The notes under the pieces are model-generated. The model saw only the letters and a list, made by a program, of their open reading frames with translations, searched no databases and was not told the origin of the DNA. A stretch of DNA of 64,000 nucleotides from contig CM032813.1 in the NCBI GenBank assembly GCA_019155185.1, positions 13,187,561 through 13,251,560 on the forward strand. Reading direction: 5' to 3'. A program made the position numbers and the translations under genes. This stretch comes from Beaufortia kweichowensis (lineage: Eukaryota; Chordata; Actinopteri; Cypriniformes; Gastromyzontidae). Below, in pieces: positions 45,930-58,196 of the stretch (its first letter is position 1; every line of letters begins with the position of its first letter).

Positions 45930-46156
45930 TGGCTGGAGACAGAGCTGTAGGTGCTTTAGTATTGGAATCACAGAGACAATCTCTTATTTGCAGACAGCAT
46001 CATGCTAAAGGGGGAGAAAATATCATTCCACACAATCTGAGGCCTATCATGCTTCAAAAAATACATACCAAGAAAAGCAAACAGCGGGCAAGGGATGTTC
46101 TGTTCTGGCCATGCATGAACAAACAAACAGAAGAGACTGTGCAAAACCGATTATGA
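45930..46156 (+). mobile_element. Ty3/gypsy-like integrase fragment, degenerate
   Basis: The plus-strand frame reads RPIMLQKIHT followed closely by KSKQRARDVLFWPCMNKQ, the layout of the H2C2 zinc-binding region at the N terminus of retroelement integrases (HxxxGIxKxxxxAR...WPxM). The histidine-glycine segment and the second cysteine are lost and the frame ends at 46154-46156. No LTR or other pol domain is seen. A relic only. Confidence 0.5.
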
Positions 46157-46183
46157 CAGAATTGCGAAACCACTTGTAGCTGA

Positions 46184-46213
46184 GTAAATCTGCTAAATGA
46201 ATAAATGTAAATC
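46184..46213 (+). repeat. LINE/SINE-type 3' tail remnant
   Basis: tctgctaaatg followed by aataaatgtaaat resembles the tail of the L2-type LINE at 63806-63862 (gctaaatgcctaaatgtaaat). Confidence 0.4.
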
Positions 46214-46274
46214 ATGGGGGCCTGAATGGCCACATGAATTCATTTACCTTGCTTGTTAGCCTTGAACTTGTGGG

Positions 46275-46324
46275 TATATAAGGGCGAGCTTTGGCAACCT
46301 AGACGTCATCAGTTGTCGCCAAAG
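46275..46324 (+). promoter_or_regulatory. Possible core promoter with short first exon
   Basis: TATATAA at 46275-46281 is followed by a CRE-like gacgtcatc and by CAAAG/GTAAGG, a good splice donor, at 46325. It could be a 5' exon or the remains of a retroelement promoter. No downstream exon is tied to it. Confidence 0.25.
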
Positions 46325-46329
46325 GTAAG

Positions 46330-47029
46330 GTAGCACTTGTTTGTAGCTTCTTTGTTTCATGCTTTGTGCATGGGGGTATGTATATTTTTGCTATTAGGGA
46401 AGATGGTGTGTTTTTCCCCTTTTGGCTGAGTCTGGGCTAACTATTCCTTCCGGTATGTGTTTTATTGTATGTCTTTCAGATGAGTCAGGGTTGGTTGGTG
46501 TTATATGATTTGTTATCGTTTCTAGTTAGGCTCACATGTTATGCTGTGGCTTATGTGATTGCCATGAATGGCGTTAGCTGCAGCATTTGCGTTGGTATAC
46601 ATCATTATGATTTTGTTATCTCTCCTTTTATTTTAAGTTGGTATTTACTAATTCCTGTTTCATGTCGGGCAGGTCTTTGAACTGGTAAAAGGGTTTCAAT
46701 GGTCCCCTGGAGCTAAACGTTATCTGAGGTGACTATGTTGCTGTTTTGCCCTAGTTTGTTTGTTTTGACACTGCAGAGCTTTGCTTTGTCGGGCACTCCG
46801 TGTGCTCCTATTGGAGCTCCTGTTCCCCTATATCATTGTGGGGTGGCATAGTCGACTATTTATTTATATAAATTGTTTTCATTGAGTTTAAAAATCTAAG
46901 TTTGTTTCAACCTCATTACCACTCCGCTATACACTCACCATGCTAAAACAGGGAGCCAACATCTACTTTCAGCAAAATAACGGATAATCGACACCGTCGA
47001 AATCGCAGACACCTGATGGATGTTAAGTG
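46330..47029. other. Intergenic DNA, nothing recognised
   Basis: AT-rich sequence without a convincing exon or repeat family. Confidence 0.5.
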
Positions 47030-47830
47030 ACAACCCAGCTAACAAAAAGTGGTCCCCTACAATGTCCATTAATTGGCATCTACGAATGTCCCCTGAATGT
47101 TAGAGTATAGGGTCCTCTTGACATCCTCCGGACATCTCCAAAGACATCATCAGGACCTTCAAGAAGACGTTCACAGGATGAACAGCGGACATTCAGGACA
47201 TTTAGAAGACGTTAGCTTTAAGCTTTTAAACATTTTATTTATTAATTTTCAGGTAATCAAAGCAAACAGACACACAGGAAATTGTTAGAAACAAAGTACA
47301 TTTGTTTCAGTTTTCAGTTGAACACTTGAAAGTGAATGAATAAATGAATGAATGAATAAAAGAGTGTGTGTGTGTTCTTTTGTTGTTGTTGTTCTTTTTG
47401 TTTTAAAGGTAAGTGAGATAAACTTCTGCGTAAAGTCATAAAGTCTTTTCAAACTTATTTATGTATAATATATAATAATTTATTAATATTTATTTAAAAA
47501 TAATACTTATTTATATATATTAATATATTTTATTTGTTACCTTTATGTTATGTTTATGTTATACACTCAAATGTTAAACTGTTTAAATACGGACAGTTGT
47601 TACATTGTGTATATGTGTAAATGCAAATATCATACTGTGCAATTTGAAATCGCGTATGAAAATGAGGGATGAAATGCAAGCTTTGACCCGGACATGCAGC
47701 TGACATTCTGAATGTCCTCGGAAGGTCCATCAGCGAACGTTATGAAGTGGACCAACAGGGGCATATTGCGAACATAAGAAGATGTTCGCAACGTCCGGAT
47801 GACGTCCGGAAAACATGGCAGTTTTACCAC
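47030..47830. mobile_element. Putative non-autonomous element with palindrome-rich ends
   Basis: Two similar end regions (about 47030-47220 and 47690-47820) are rich in GGACAT/ATGTCC words and flank an AT-rich core. The right end holds GACATTC-t-GAATGTC, GCGAACAT-aagaag-ATGTTCGC and a direct repeat CGTCCGGA. Reverse-complementing the right end gives a partial match to the left (GGACCTTC, GGACATTCAG). No transposase and no clear target duplication. Confidence 0.35.
47331..47396. repeat. Simple repeats (GAAT)n, (GT)n, (GTT)n
   Basis: Short runs of gaat/aatg units, then gtgtgtgtgtgt, then ttgttgttgtt. Confidence 0.8.
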
Positions 47831-47839
47831 CAACTGTTT

Positions 47840-48990
47840 CACATGATAACTCCCCAGGAACCTATAAAAGGAAACACCACCATTTACTCTAATACACACA
47901 CACCTACACCAATTGATCATTCTGATTACTAGATCAAGTCGTAGAGTAAAGCAAAGACAAATACTTCACTCAAAGTGATGAGTACTTGTAAGAAAGGAGG
48001 GATAGGACTTCCCTTAAAAGAGTCAAATGAAAGCCTTTTTTAGGCAAACAAATTTTGTTTGGTAGATACGGTCATTAAGTTAATTTCATCAAAATCATTT
48101 TGTGGATTGCTACTGTCTATAATTATCCTTCTGGCTGCTCTTTCATCATCATTGAAATAGTCCAGATAATCCATGTTCCTCTATTTCCACAGTCAACCTG
48201 GAGGCCATCATCAGTTAATCTTAAATTAAACTTCCCACCTCATTAACAAATAACTTCTTGCCACTACAGATTTTACAACTCCAGGCTAAGATATCCTATC
48301 TTACACCAATTTTAGTTATTATAATTACAATAATTCCCAAATTTGTGTAATTTGTTAAACTGTACTTAATTTATTAATTTAAATAGTCTGACATAAATCT
48401 TTTTTGCTTCATTTCAATAATCATCTTCTTGTAGTTGCTGATTCAATTTAGTGTTTGATGCGCAATGGTATACTGATATGCCTTTGCTTTAAAAAATCTG
48501 CAAATTATTGATACAGATTACAAATATCTTTATCTAATTGTCATAGAGGTATGTTATGCTTGAGGTGTCTTTACAAAAACTTTATTTCCCCCAAAGGTTC
48601 TAAAATGATTTTAAAAACACACACCATCAATTGGTACACTGTGGCAAATTCTGTGTTACACTTCTCTTCATTCGTGTGTGGGTGTGTGGGCGACAGAAGG
48701 AGTGAGAAATGCCTGCAACAGTAGTTACAGGGTATGTACAGAGACAACTGTGCGCATGTGTGGGTGAAATGATCTGTTTGAGGTGGCTTTGCATGTTCAC
48801 AGTACTTCCTCTATTAGCAAGGATTTTGTTTTTCAGTTGAATTCTGTTGTGTTATGTTGTGCTGTATCTCTCTCGCTATTTCTCTTTCTCCCTCCCTTTC
48901 TTCATCTGTTCTCTGTATCTGTCTCCATCTCACTCCTCTCTGGATCTCCTTTTCACGGCATGATATTAACTTTGGTTTGGTATATTTTGT
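47840..48990. other. Intergenic DNA, AT-rich
   Basis: No exon recognised. A TATAAAAG word at 47863-47870 stands alone. 48860-48955 is a pyrimidine-rich stretch. Confidence 0.4.
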
Positions 48991-48998
48991 TCAAAGTG

Positions 48999-49001
<3 letters not shown>

Positions 49002-49039
<38 letters not shown>
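49002..49039. repeat. (TC)n microsatellite
   Basis: About 19 tc units; it encodes the Ser-Leu runs of the overlapping frames, which are not genes. Confidence 0.95.
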
Positions 49040-49042
<3 letters not shown>

Positions 49043-49104
49043 TATGTGCTTTTAGATTGTGTTGCTACCATCATTTGCATGCATGACGTTTGTATTTCCT
49101 CCAG

Positions 49105-49288
49105 CATCAACAAAACCAAGGAACAGGAACCAAAGGCCTCTGTGGTGTGAGAGGGTGCCACGGTCACATGCTCTCTACAAGTTCATTTCGCATTACACCG
49201 TTTCAAAGGCAGCCAATGGATTTCCATATGATGGATTTTAATGGGCAACCTGTAGACACTGCAGTGTTCCATCACGTCTCAAGCTCTG
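49105..49288 (+). other. Possible 5' non-coding exon of znf831
   Basis: Flanked by ttcctccag on the left and a strong donor CTCTG/GTGAGT on the right, 184 nt long, 1 kb upstream of the main exon's acceptor at 50292. If joined to 50293 all frames meet stops before the ATG, so it would be 5' UTR. No transcript evidence. Confidence 0.3.
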
Positions 49289-49291
49289 GTG

Positions 49292-50290
49292 AGTGACCTT
49301 TGGTTGCATTGTCTTAGAGGATTTGCAGATCTGGTGATGTACTTGATAAGGGCATCTTTCAAAAGTGTATCGATGCATAGAGGATAGGGTGCAGAAAAAG
49401 TGTTGTGAACAATAGAAAGAGTTATGTTGAGTAGTTAACAGTCAACCCTTTTTGTGAGACGAACCAAAGGCTAAAGTTAATGTTGACATATACCTCATAA
49501 GACGAATGTAAAATGTAAATGCTTTTTATAGCATTGTAATGAGAATGCATCTTCGTATAATAATATCTACTTTGTAAACAAGCCAACAGTTTAGCAACTT
49601 GGCTAATTAAATTTGTGTGAAGATTAAAAGGAGATAAAAAGTTTAAAATATGTATTCCTTTCACCAACATGTACCATACCTCCCTACAAGAAAGAGGTTT
49701 ACAAATAAAGACAATGTCTCTTAACTGTTAACTAACAGAAGGAGGCCTTACCAGGAGCAAACATGATTATAAACCAGTGATCATATTTAGCAGAAACATA
49801 CATTTTGGATTTCATTTACCTGTTTTGACAAATGTGCATCTTCACATTCCCATGAACATGAAAATAATCTAGTTGAGGTAGGAGCTCCTTAATCATTCTA
49901 TTTTTTATTTTTCTAGAAATGAGTCATAACATAACCCCCACGTTTGTTACTCCTCCGGTGCTTCTGCAATATGCAAATATTGGCCATGTGTTTGCAGTGA
50001 ATATGAGATTCATGTTCAACCCACAATGATAGTTTTCAAGAAAAGTCTGCACATGTCAGATGTAAACATACTGCATATTTTAAACAACACAAAAAACATA
50101 AAGTAATCACAAGTGCTTATGATACTGTGTTACATGCTGTTACATTCTGTACAATCTACCCACTCAGTCCACTTTAAAGATGATGCAATTTGTATTTTCA
50201 GCTTTACCTGCATTCCATTCAAATAGGGGATTGGCTTGTTGGCAAAGTGCAGGTCTTGTAAAAAGAATAATAAAATATGTTTCTTTTTTT
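49292..50290. other. Possible 5' intron of znf831
   Basis: AT-rich, no exon or repeat seen. Ends in a polypyrimidine tract and AG at 50291-50292. Confidence 0.35.
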
Positions 50291-50338
50291 AGGTAATTAG
50301 CTAGCTCCATCTCCAAGCATCACAAGGGCTGTGTTACC

Positions 50339-53300
50339 ATGGCAACTAGCAAGCAGAGCTTCGTGAGAGCTACTGAGCCTCAATATTCAGTGTCTGCACA
50401 GAGAGAGGAAGAGATGCATGTTAAGGCCCCTCTTATGACTATGTATGTCCACAACGGCTCTGCCCCTGGCCTGCAGCCATATTCTCAGGCTCAACACGGG
50501 GCCTTGCAGGATACAACGGTTGTACCCTTGTTTCTGCCAGGGATGTGTAGCAACCAGCCTCTGTCTGCTCTGACACTGCAAATTTCCAACAGTACTGCTT
50601 TGCAGCAACAAAGGCTTTGTGTTCCGGCAATCTCATCTAGACCTAAGTCTATCGGGAAGCACGTTTGTCAACACTGCGGCAAGGACTGTCTGAAGCCCAG
50701 CGTGCTTGAAAAACATCTCCGCTGCCACACAGGAGAGAGGCCGTATCCCTGCATCACCTGTGGTATTTCTTTCAAGACGCAGAGTAACCTTTACAAACAC
50801 AAGCGCACTCAGGCTCATGCCCGTCTCTCCAATGAGTCTGACAAAGGCACTTTCAGCAGTCAGGAGAGCATGGATATTTTAAAGGACAGCTGTATCAGTT
50901 TATCTTCTGTGATGCACGCTAAAGACTCAGCTGATATAAATAAGAGTGATGACGGTTTTCCTGTAGTTTCAGTGACAACACATTCTCAAGTGCACCCTGT
51001 GGAGTGTAAGATACATAAGGCTGATGTGGACAGATTTAGCACGCCACTTGCACTACAAGACAAAGCCAGTTTTTTGAGTAAAACTGTGGAGTTATCGTCT
51101 GATGTTAAGGATAATTCTCTTCACAAAAACCCAGGTGCATCATGCAATAATGGACGTGGACCACTGACACCAAATCGGACACCCCTTCAAAGGCAAGAAG
51201 CTTTATTTTGTAAGCCATGGGAGTCCCCTGCGTCCCGGGGAAAGTCTCAAAGCCACGACAGTACAGACTCTGGTTTTAGTGACAGCTGTGAGCATCATTT
51301 ATTCAGCAGTCCTGGATCAAGCTTACATGATCCTAGTGTGGAATTGCTGGCTGAAACCAGTATGGAACATCAAGAACTAGACACATCCCAGGCACCCTCA
51401 AAGATGAGCCCTGATGACCCCAAAAGCAAAGTATCTATTCAGGAGAAACAGAAGCTGGAGGAACGTATTTCAAAGCTTATTTACGAGAACAGTGTTTTGG
51501 TGGAGGATAAACAACTGGAAACTGTGCGTCCAAGGAAGACGATATTGTCGAAACAAGGAAGCATTGATCTTCCGGTGCCATACACTTATAAAGACTCCTT
51601 CCATTTTGAAATAAGGAGCAGCAAACACATCGCAAGCTCACAAAAACAAGACAGAGGAGGTGGGGCTATTTACAGATCTGTGCCTACACAACACTCCACT
51701 AGCCCAGAGCATGCACCGCTAACACGAAGCAGTTCTTTACCTTTTTCCGTGGGTAGCAAATGCACAGATGGAGTGAATAATACAAATCTTAGCCGAAGAT
51801 GTAGTGCAGGGCATGTTTACTCGTTCAGATCAACAGACCAAGTACCGAGTCACCGCTCACTAGTGAGACAGGCAGCTATTGATTGCCTGCCTCCTTTAGA
51901 CGGATCCTCAGTCGACATAGGTAGTATCAGCAGCCTAAGCTCAGATGGAGACAGCACTGAAATTGGAACTGAGTCAACTATAAAAGGAAATTACAGAAAG
52001 AAAACTCGAAAATTCGACTACACAAAATGGCACACGTACAAAGGTGGAACATTTACGAAACTCTACAACACTGACAGAGATGGCCCTCTAAACACAAAAA
52101 AGACTATGTCTGGCATTGAGCAAACAGAGAGTTTTCAAATTAGCCAACCAAGAGACAATGCATCCGTGTCTCTTAACTTAACTTCCTGTTCCATTGTGTG
52201 TCTCTCCAAAACATGTGATATGTCATTAACACAGAAACCGAACCAGGCCTCTTCTTCATACGTTGTTCTAAAAAGTCCAACTCTGGAGAAAACAGCGGAA
52301 GAATCTAAGCAGATTATGACATTACAAAATGATCCTAAACATTCCAGCATTGAGAACAGTAATGTCAGAAGTGCAGATGTGGAAATGAAGAAAATAGTAA
52401 TTCAAAGCACCGATTGCCATCTACCATCAGAGAGAAAAAAACAGAGAACAACGAATGATGTGCACATGCTTGGAGCGTCATGTCCTAGGAAGGGACCAGT
52501 AAATGCAAATCTGTGTGGTTTAGTGGGCCAGCCTCTGCTGCCAACTTGTGGATCGCACAGTTCCATCAAAGTCAACGTGCCACATATTCACCCGCAGAGC
52601 AGCCTCGTACATCAGTTCACAAATCCTAGTCAGTTGGTATGTAAGACACCCAGCCCCACTTATTGTTTCATCAATATGCGTGGGAAATCTGGCAGCTCTA
52701 CTCTTTCCACTAGCATTCCTGCTCTTTCTGAAGCCAAGACCAGCTTCCCTCCCAAGTACCAGCTCAAGATTCCTTATTCTACAGATGGAGCGTTGGCATC
52801 CTGTTCTGTCTCCACTTCAGCACCTAAAACTTCTCAAACCCTTCCAGCTCTCAGTCAGAATCATCCAACCACAGTGCAATGTCATCTCGAGAACAGTTTA
52901 CCATCATCAAAACAGGGTCAGGCTGCTTCAAAAGTTGCAGTGTGTGAAACCACCTCAATACCTATGCTTTTGGTTTCATCTTCAGGGCAGCTTCAAACAA
53001 ACACTGTATCCAGTGCACTGACACAGCTTTGTACCACACCTACATCGAATTTACATGTTTCGCCTGTTGCAATTCCAGTACAGCATCAAATGTCTTTGAT
53101 ATGGAATAACTGCGCAAAAGATGTGGTGAAAGACCAGTCAACAGGACCTCTTTTATCCTCGGTCACATCACTGAACACTGTGGCAGTAACTTCTGGATCT
53201 GCTAATACAACTACGTCACCTACGCTTCAAAGCCACCCTACCACTTCTGTGTTTACATTTGAAAATCCCCCGAAGCTTACCGAAGAAACACAATGCACAG

Positions 53301-54368
53301 CACTTAACAGCACTGCCTCTAACATAACCACAGATGAATCTCAGGGCTCAAAATCGGAAGGAAAAGTGATACTACTGAGTGGTTCAGAGCAGTCACAAGC
53401 TCAAAACACATTTTATGTACGAACAGCAGATCTTCAGATTGTTATGCAGCTCATTTCCGATGAACAGTTAGCGCTAATTCAGCCTCATATTGAAACACCA
53501 GATTTCAAGCCAGCACAAAGTTATTGTGCAAATTACAGAAATCCTGTGACCACAAAATCCTGTGATAATGATGATGGAATTGATGTGTGCGTGACGCAGG
53601 ACGTGATAAATAATGGTGAGATCCGCCGAACGTCCGATAAAATATCTTTAGATTCTTGTGTATCTGCAGATTCTGAAAAGAAGACAGAAAATGCTGGAGG
53701 TCTAACCCTTTCGAATGCTAACAATAACACTGGTGTAAACTGCAGTACTGTATGTATTTCATCTTGGTCACATCAACAGACAAAGGTTCATACCTCAGCC
53801 TCATCAACAAACAACAGGAAAAATCCAACAAAACAATTCTATAATCCACATATAATACCAAAGAAGTTTAATGTTACCACAGAGTCACATCACAAACAAG
53901 TGGCTGGTGACATAGTGAGTGAACTTGATTTAGTGGACAAGAGCTTTTCAATGAGACAGAATGACAAAGATTGTTCTTCTCCCGACACCAGGGTTATTTT
54001 CAGCCAAGATCAAACATCCACAGACATGAATCCAGAACTCAATAATAAAACATCAGTTTCAAAAGAAAAGTTTTGTTTGATGGAGTCAAATCACAACCAA
54101 GCTATACAAAATACTCTGCCAGTGGAGTCCAACAAAACAAGGCACCTCTTTCCAGTCACAGTATTAAGAGACGATGAAGGGCTTCAAACTATGAAAACTA
54201 CACAGTTCGGAAATTGTTTCGCTGACAAAATGATCCCAATAACAACTCCCTCAATTGCAACATCACAACAGATGCAAAAAGTGCTCACCTCAACTATACA
54301 ACCCTGCCAGAGCAAGTTACGGTGGCCTGCATGTTCAGCTTCAACACAACTCAAAGAATATGACACAG
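50339..54368 (+). CDS. znf831: Zinc finger protein 831 orthologue, coding exon 1 of 3
   Basis: This large exon encodes the N-terminal 1,343 codons plus one base. ATG at 50339 has an ideal context (accATGG) and follows a splice acceptor (tttttttag, 50292). Residues 110-130 form a C2H2 finger (C110, C113, H126, H130); TGERPYP links it to a second finger C138, C141, H154, H160 with five residues between the histidines. Around residues 366-425 lies a block with RPRKT and SKQGSIDLP then PYTYKDSFHF, and near 555-580 a block with KWHTYKGGTF; both are features of vertebrate ZNF831. The rest is Ser/Thr-rich and probably disordered. The finger pair resembles the HIVEP/Schnurri type; a nuclear DNA-binding role is inferred. 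The frame would run to a stop at 54428, but CACAG/GTAAGC at 54368/54369 is a strong donor whose use restores a protein of family length (1,650 aa; human about 1,680). Confidence 0.93.
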
Positions 54369-57243
54369 GTAAGCTCAAGTCTGTAGTCCAGGAAAATGAA
54401 ACTTATAGTGCGGTCCAAACACCTACATAGTAAAAAAATCTAGCAAGATTTTGCTCTACCCCCAAGTCAGTGTGTAATCATTATATTAATAGTGTTACAC
54501 AATATCAAAGAGAGCTGTATCTATGGAGAGAGCGCTAAAGGTGAAGATATCCCTGTTCATACAAAGCATGTCAGTCAGAAAACATTTACGAGTGGGAGCA
54601 AACTTTCAATTATTTTACTGTGCAGATCCACAGGAAAAAATACTGTAGTGTACAGTATCAGTCAAAAGTTTGGAAACACTCACTGTTGTTTAGATTTATT
54701 TTTAAATAACACAATTGTAACCGTGGGAATTATGTTGTGACTAAAAGCATCTAAAATAAATGAACACTATGTTTTATTTGATCATCTTTAAAAGTAGTCA
54801 CCCTTTGTGTAGAATTTGTAAAATCATACTCTTGACATTTTATCATTCAGCTTCTTGAGTTCTCAACCTGTGAAGCTTTTTAAACAACACTGAAGAAATT
54901 TCTATCTATGCTGGATTCTTATTGACTGATTTATATTTATTATTTTCTCAAAGTAAACCGTTTCAAATATATTTTGTAAATAACATTTTAGTTTTCTAAT
55001 CAATGAGATTAATATGGTAACACAATTATATTTTTGTCTCTATATTATTATATTTAAAATTTTGTCTGTAAAAGTTCTACAGTATTAAAATTCACTAAAG
55101 TTAAAACTGCAAACACATTATACATACTACAGTAATTTTGTATGTCTTTAGATATAGTACAGTAAAGTGTTGGCATACCACAGAGCAACCAGAGCTAAAC
55201 AAACACACGCCCATATGTCACAGGGTGACATAACACTTTCTCTCCACTAGATGGTGACAAGAGACTTCCAACCAGACAAGCTGTTTATATATTGTTTCTA
55301 CTACCTCTAGAAATCCAGGCAGAATATTTCAGAAAACTTGTATTCACCTCTACGAAAATTATTTTCCACCCATCCATGTGTAATTCAACTTCACAAATCA
55401 TTTTGCAGGTGTGATCTTCTGTTTGACATGTAAGAGATATGTTATCCCTCATTGTTGCTATTGGCCTAGCTAACTTAAGAGTTTCTTAAAAAGCTTAAAA
55501 CTTAAAAAGCTTCTCAGGTTGAGACCTCAAGAAGCTAAATGATAAAATGTCAAGAGTATGATTTTACAAATCAAATATAACATAGTGTTTATTTATTTTG
55601 GATGCTTTTAGTCACAACATAATTCCCACAGTTACAATTGTGTTATTTCATGATTTTGATGACTTTACTATTATTCTAACATGTGCAATAGTCTAAACAA
55701 CAGTACGTAAGTGTTTTTCCAATCTTTTGACTGATACTGTTTATAAAATAAATAATAAAATATAATACAATACAACAATTTAATATATAATACAATGTAA
55801 CAATTTACTCAGACAAAGGTTTTCTGATTAAATAAAATTTATTGGTCATACATTTTAGTATATTTTAGCCAGTGTGGTCTCGTACTTCTGCTAAAAAACC
55901 TACACCAGCTTAAGCTTGTTTGCTGGTTTTAGATGGTCTTTCTGTCTGGTCATACCGATCTGTTTGCTAGTGTCATTGTGGCACACAACCTAGCACAACC
56001 CAAAGAGTAAAATCTGTTCTACCTTGCATGCACACAAATAGTCATGCAATAATACAAAAGCAAAATCTGGTTTGAATCCAGTAGGTGAATCGAAGGTGAA
56101 CAACATTAAATTGTCAATCACATTTTGTGTAGGTTTATTCTTTTCTAACCTTTGTAATTCCCTAGTTTCATGACCTGATGTTTCTCTTATCGGTCACCTG
56201 TTGCGGGAAAAATTTGATCCTTGCAGTTTTTGTTGTTTAACTAATTAGATTCTCTTTCAGTAGGTCACAGGTTACTCAAATTAGTCACAGTAACAAATAT
56301 CAAGGTTAAATGTCGATCGGAGGGTTTGAACAAAACGTAGCTCATAATTAGCCATCTTTGCAAAACCATTAGTTTCTCAAAGATTTGGGAAGAAAACAAG
56401 TAAGAGTTCATCCTTAAAGGTGGTCCCCCTCCTCAAGTCTGGACTGAGATATGTTGGATTGTTTCCAGGGTGTTTAGTAGAGGTCACAAGAAGATGGTCA
56501 CCACTGGAAGCCACCAATGCACAGACCCACAGGTTAAAGGGGGATTTTAGGTCTGTCTCCATTCCAGACAGCTGACATACAATCTAAGAGCCAAACGGAG
56601 CTGTACAGAGACACGCGCAAGAGTTCAGCCAAACCAAATCCACCCCAGAGAATCTGATTGATTGTTTATCAACAGGAAAGTCATTTTCAAATCTCCACCA
56701 CCATAATATATGGTAGCATATGCTGCCTGGTGTGTCTTGATATACAATGTGAAACTGTCGTTTAGCTTTTCCTTCACTTGGCTGACAACAAGCCACACGC
56801 TCCAGACGACTGAAATGCAGGAATCTGTACTTTAAGTTGTCTGGCTTTTTTATTAGTTTTTTTTATACGTTTTTTATTCAGAAATCTGTTTTATGTTCGG
56901 TTTTATGGAGATTTCTGTGTACAATGTATCACCTTCTTTTTCGGGAGGTTTCAGTTCCAATAAAACCTCTAAACAATAAAAACATCAAATTTAAAGGCTG
57001 TGTGTTGCTTGGATAATGCATATGAAGATGTTCAAACAGCCTACTGCAGCTGTGAATAAATAACACATTTCATTCATCTGTAGTTACACCTGTAGTTCTG
57101 CTCAGGTGAATTTATTTCTATACTTACATATTCCCTATAGAAGCTAACATGCAATAAAATGCCCTGAGGAATAAAAAAGGCCAAGTGACCAAAAATATGC
57201 TGCATTCAGTCATTTAATTATTCATTTGTTGTTCTACTCTTAG
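54369..57243 (+). other. znf831: znf831 intron 1
   Basis: GT at 54369, AG at 57242-57243. Holds the foldback element at 54652-55740 and otherwise AT-rich sequence (55741-57240) in which no exon is seen. Confidence 0.8.
54652..55740. mobile_element. Foldback/MITE element with about 250-bp inverted arms
   Basis: Left end ACAGTATCAGTCAAAAG is the exact reverse complement of the right end CTTTTGACTGATACTGT. The arms stay similar inward for about 250 bp with small gaps: for example CACAATTGTAAC, GGGAATTATGTTGTGAC and TCATACTCTTGACATTTT occur in both, inverted. Left flank is TA; the right flank reads tt, so a TA duplication is not clean. Tc1/mariner-type is likely from the end sequence. No transposase inside. 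Confidence 0.8.
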
Positions 57244-57431
57244 AGTCTGGGGAAGATGGTGCTCCTAAAAGTTTGTGGTTCCAGAGAAATCCAGGGACAC
57301 CGAGCCAAGAAGCAATCCCCAGGGAACCTAAGAGTGCAGGTACAGATATGGAGAAACTGGACACAAAGATGGCTGATACGAACAACCCATGTCAGAGCTG
57401 TGAGAACAATGGTGAACAAGATAAAAGAAAG
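57244..57431 (+). CDS. znf831: znf831 coding exon 2 of 3
   Basis: Acceptor ttctactcttag ends at 57243 and donor AAAG/GTGAGA follows 57431. The leftover base G from exon 1 plus AG completes a Glu codon, then 62 codons are open (SGEDGAPKSLWF ... NGEQDKRK), ending in phase 0. Hydrophilic, charged, no domain recognised. Phase fit on both sides supports it. Confidence 0.87.
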
Positions 57432-58196
57432 GTGAGAGAAAAGAAAGAAAGGCTTCCCAGAAAAGGTGTTTAGCATATACTTCTCTCAGAAATTGTGAAA
57501 CAACCAAAAGCATTCATGGTCACGTTTTTAGTTATTGTTTTGATACAAAATGATGGTACGTTGCTGCCTGTAAATATCTATTTATAATATAATGTAATCA
57601 CTGAAGTCCTTCACATGTTCTGATACAACAGTTTCATCATTTACAAACAGGGTAAAAGGTCATTTATAGGTAATCTGGCTCCAAAATTGGTTTGAAATAT
57701 AATAACGTAGATGTGAACACATTTTTATTTGATGTCTGCAGTAATTTGTATGCAAAGGTTCATTTTGGGGGGTTTCCAAAAATGTAGGTAGAGTCAAATG
57801 TTCTAATGAGAACTGAATGGTTGTTTTGGATGATGTCGATAGTTTTGTGTTTATATAATGTAAGTCAATGAGGGTCAATGTTGTTTGATTACCAACATTC
57901 TTTAGAAAATCTTCTTTTGTGTTTTGTTTGATATGACTTGAGGGTAAATAAAAGAATTTTTATTTTTGGGAGAAACATCTGCTGAGCTATGAAAGAGCAA
58001 AGTCTGAGCAATGAAATGTATCTTCTGGAAACTGAAACCTTTGCTGGCTTAGACTGGTCTTTTCAGCAGGGTTGTGAACATTTATAGAAGAGCCTAAATA
58101 AAAACATGCATTTTTACTTGCTCTGAAAAAGTTAATGATTCTGTGGAGAGAGGCATTTTTCAGTGTGTAATAACTTAATGTTTCCATTAAAAACAG
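57432..58196 (+). other. znf831: znf831 intron 2
   Basis: 765 bp, GTGAGA at the start and aaaaacag at the end. Nothing else recognised. Confidence 0.82.

Noticed and set aside
46465..46680. 71-codon hydrophobic frame after the possible promoter
   Set aside because: Hydrophobicity follows from T-rich DNA; no family or exon signal.
48783..49055. Leu/Ser-rich frames of 90-98 codons
   Set aside because: Produced by pyrimidine-rich DNA and a TC microsatellite.
52548..53021. 157-codon frame inside znf831 exon 1
   Set aside because: Out-of-frame shadow of the large exon.
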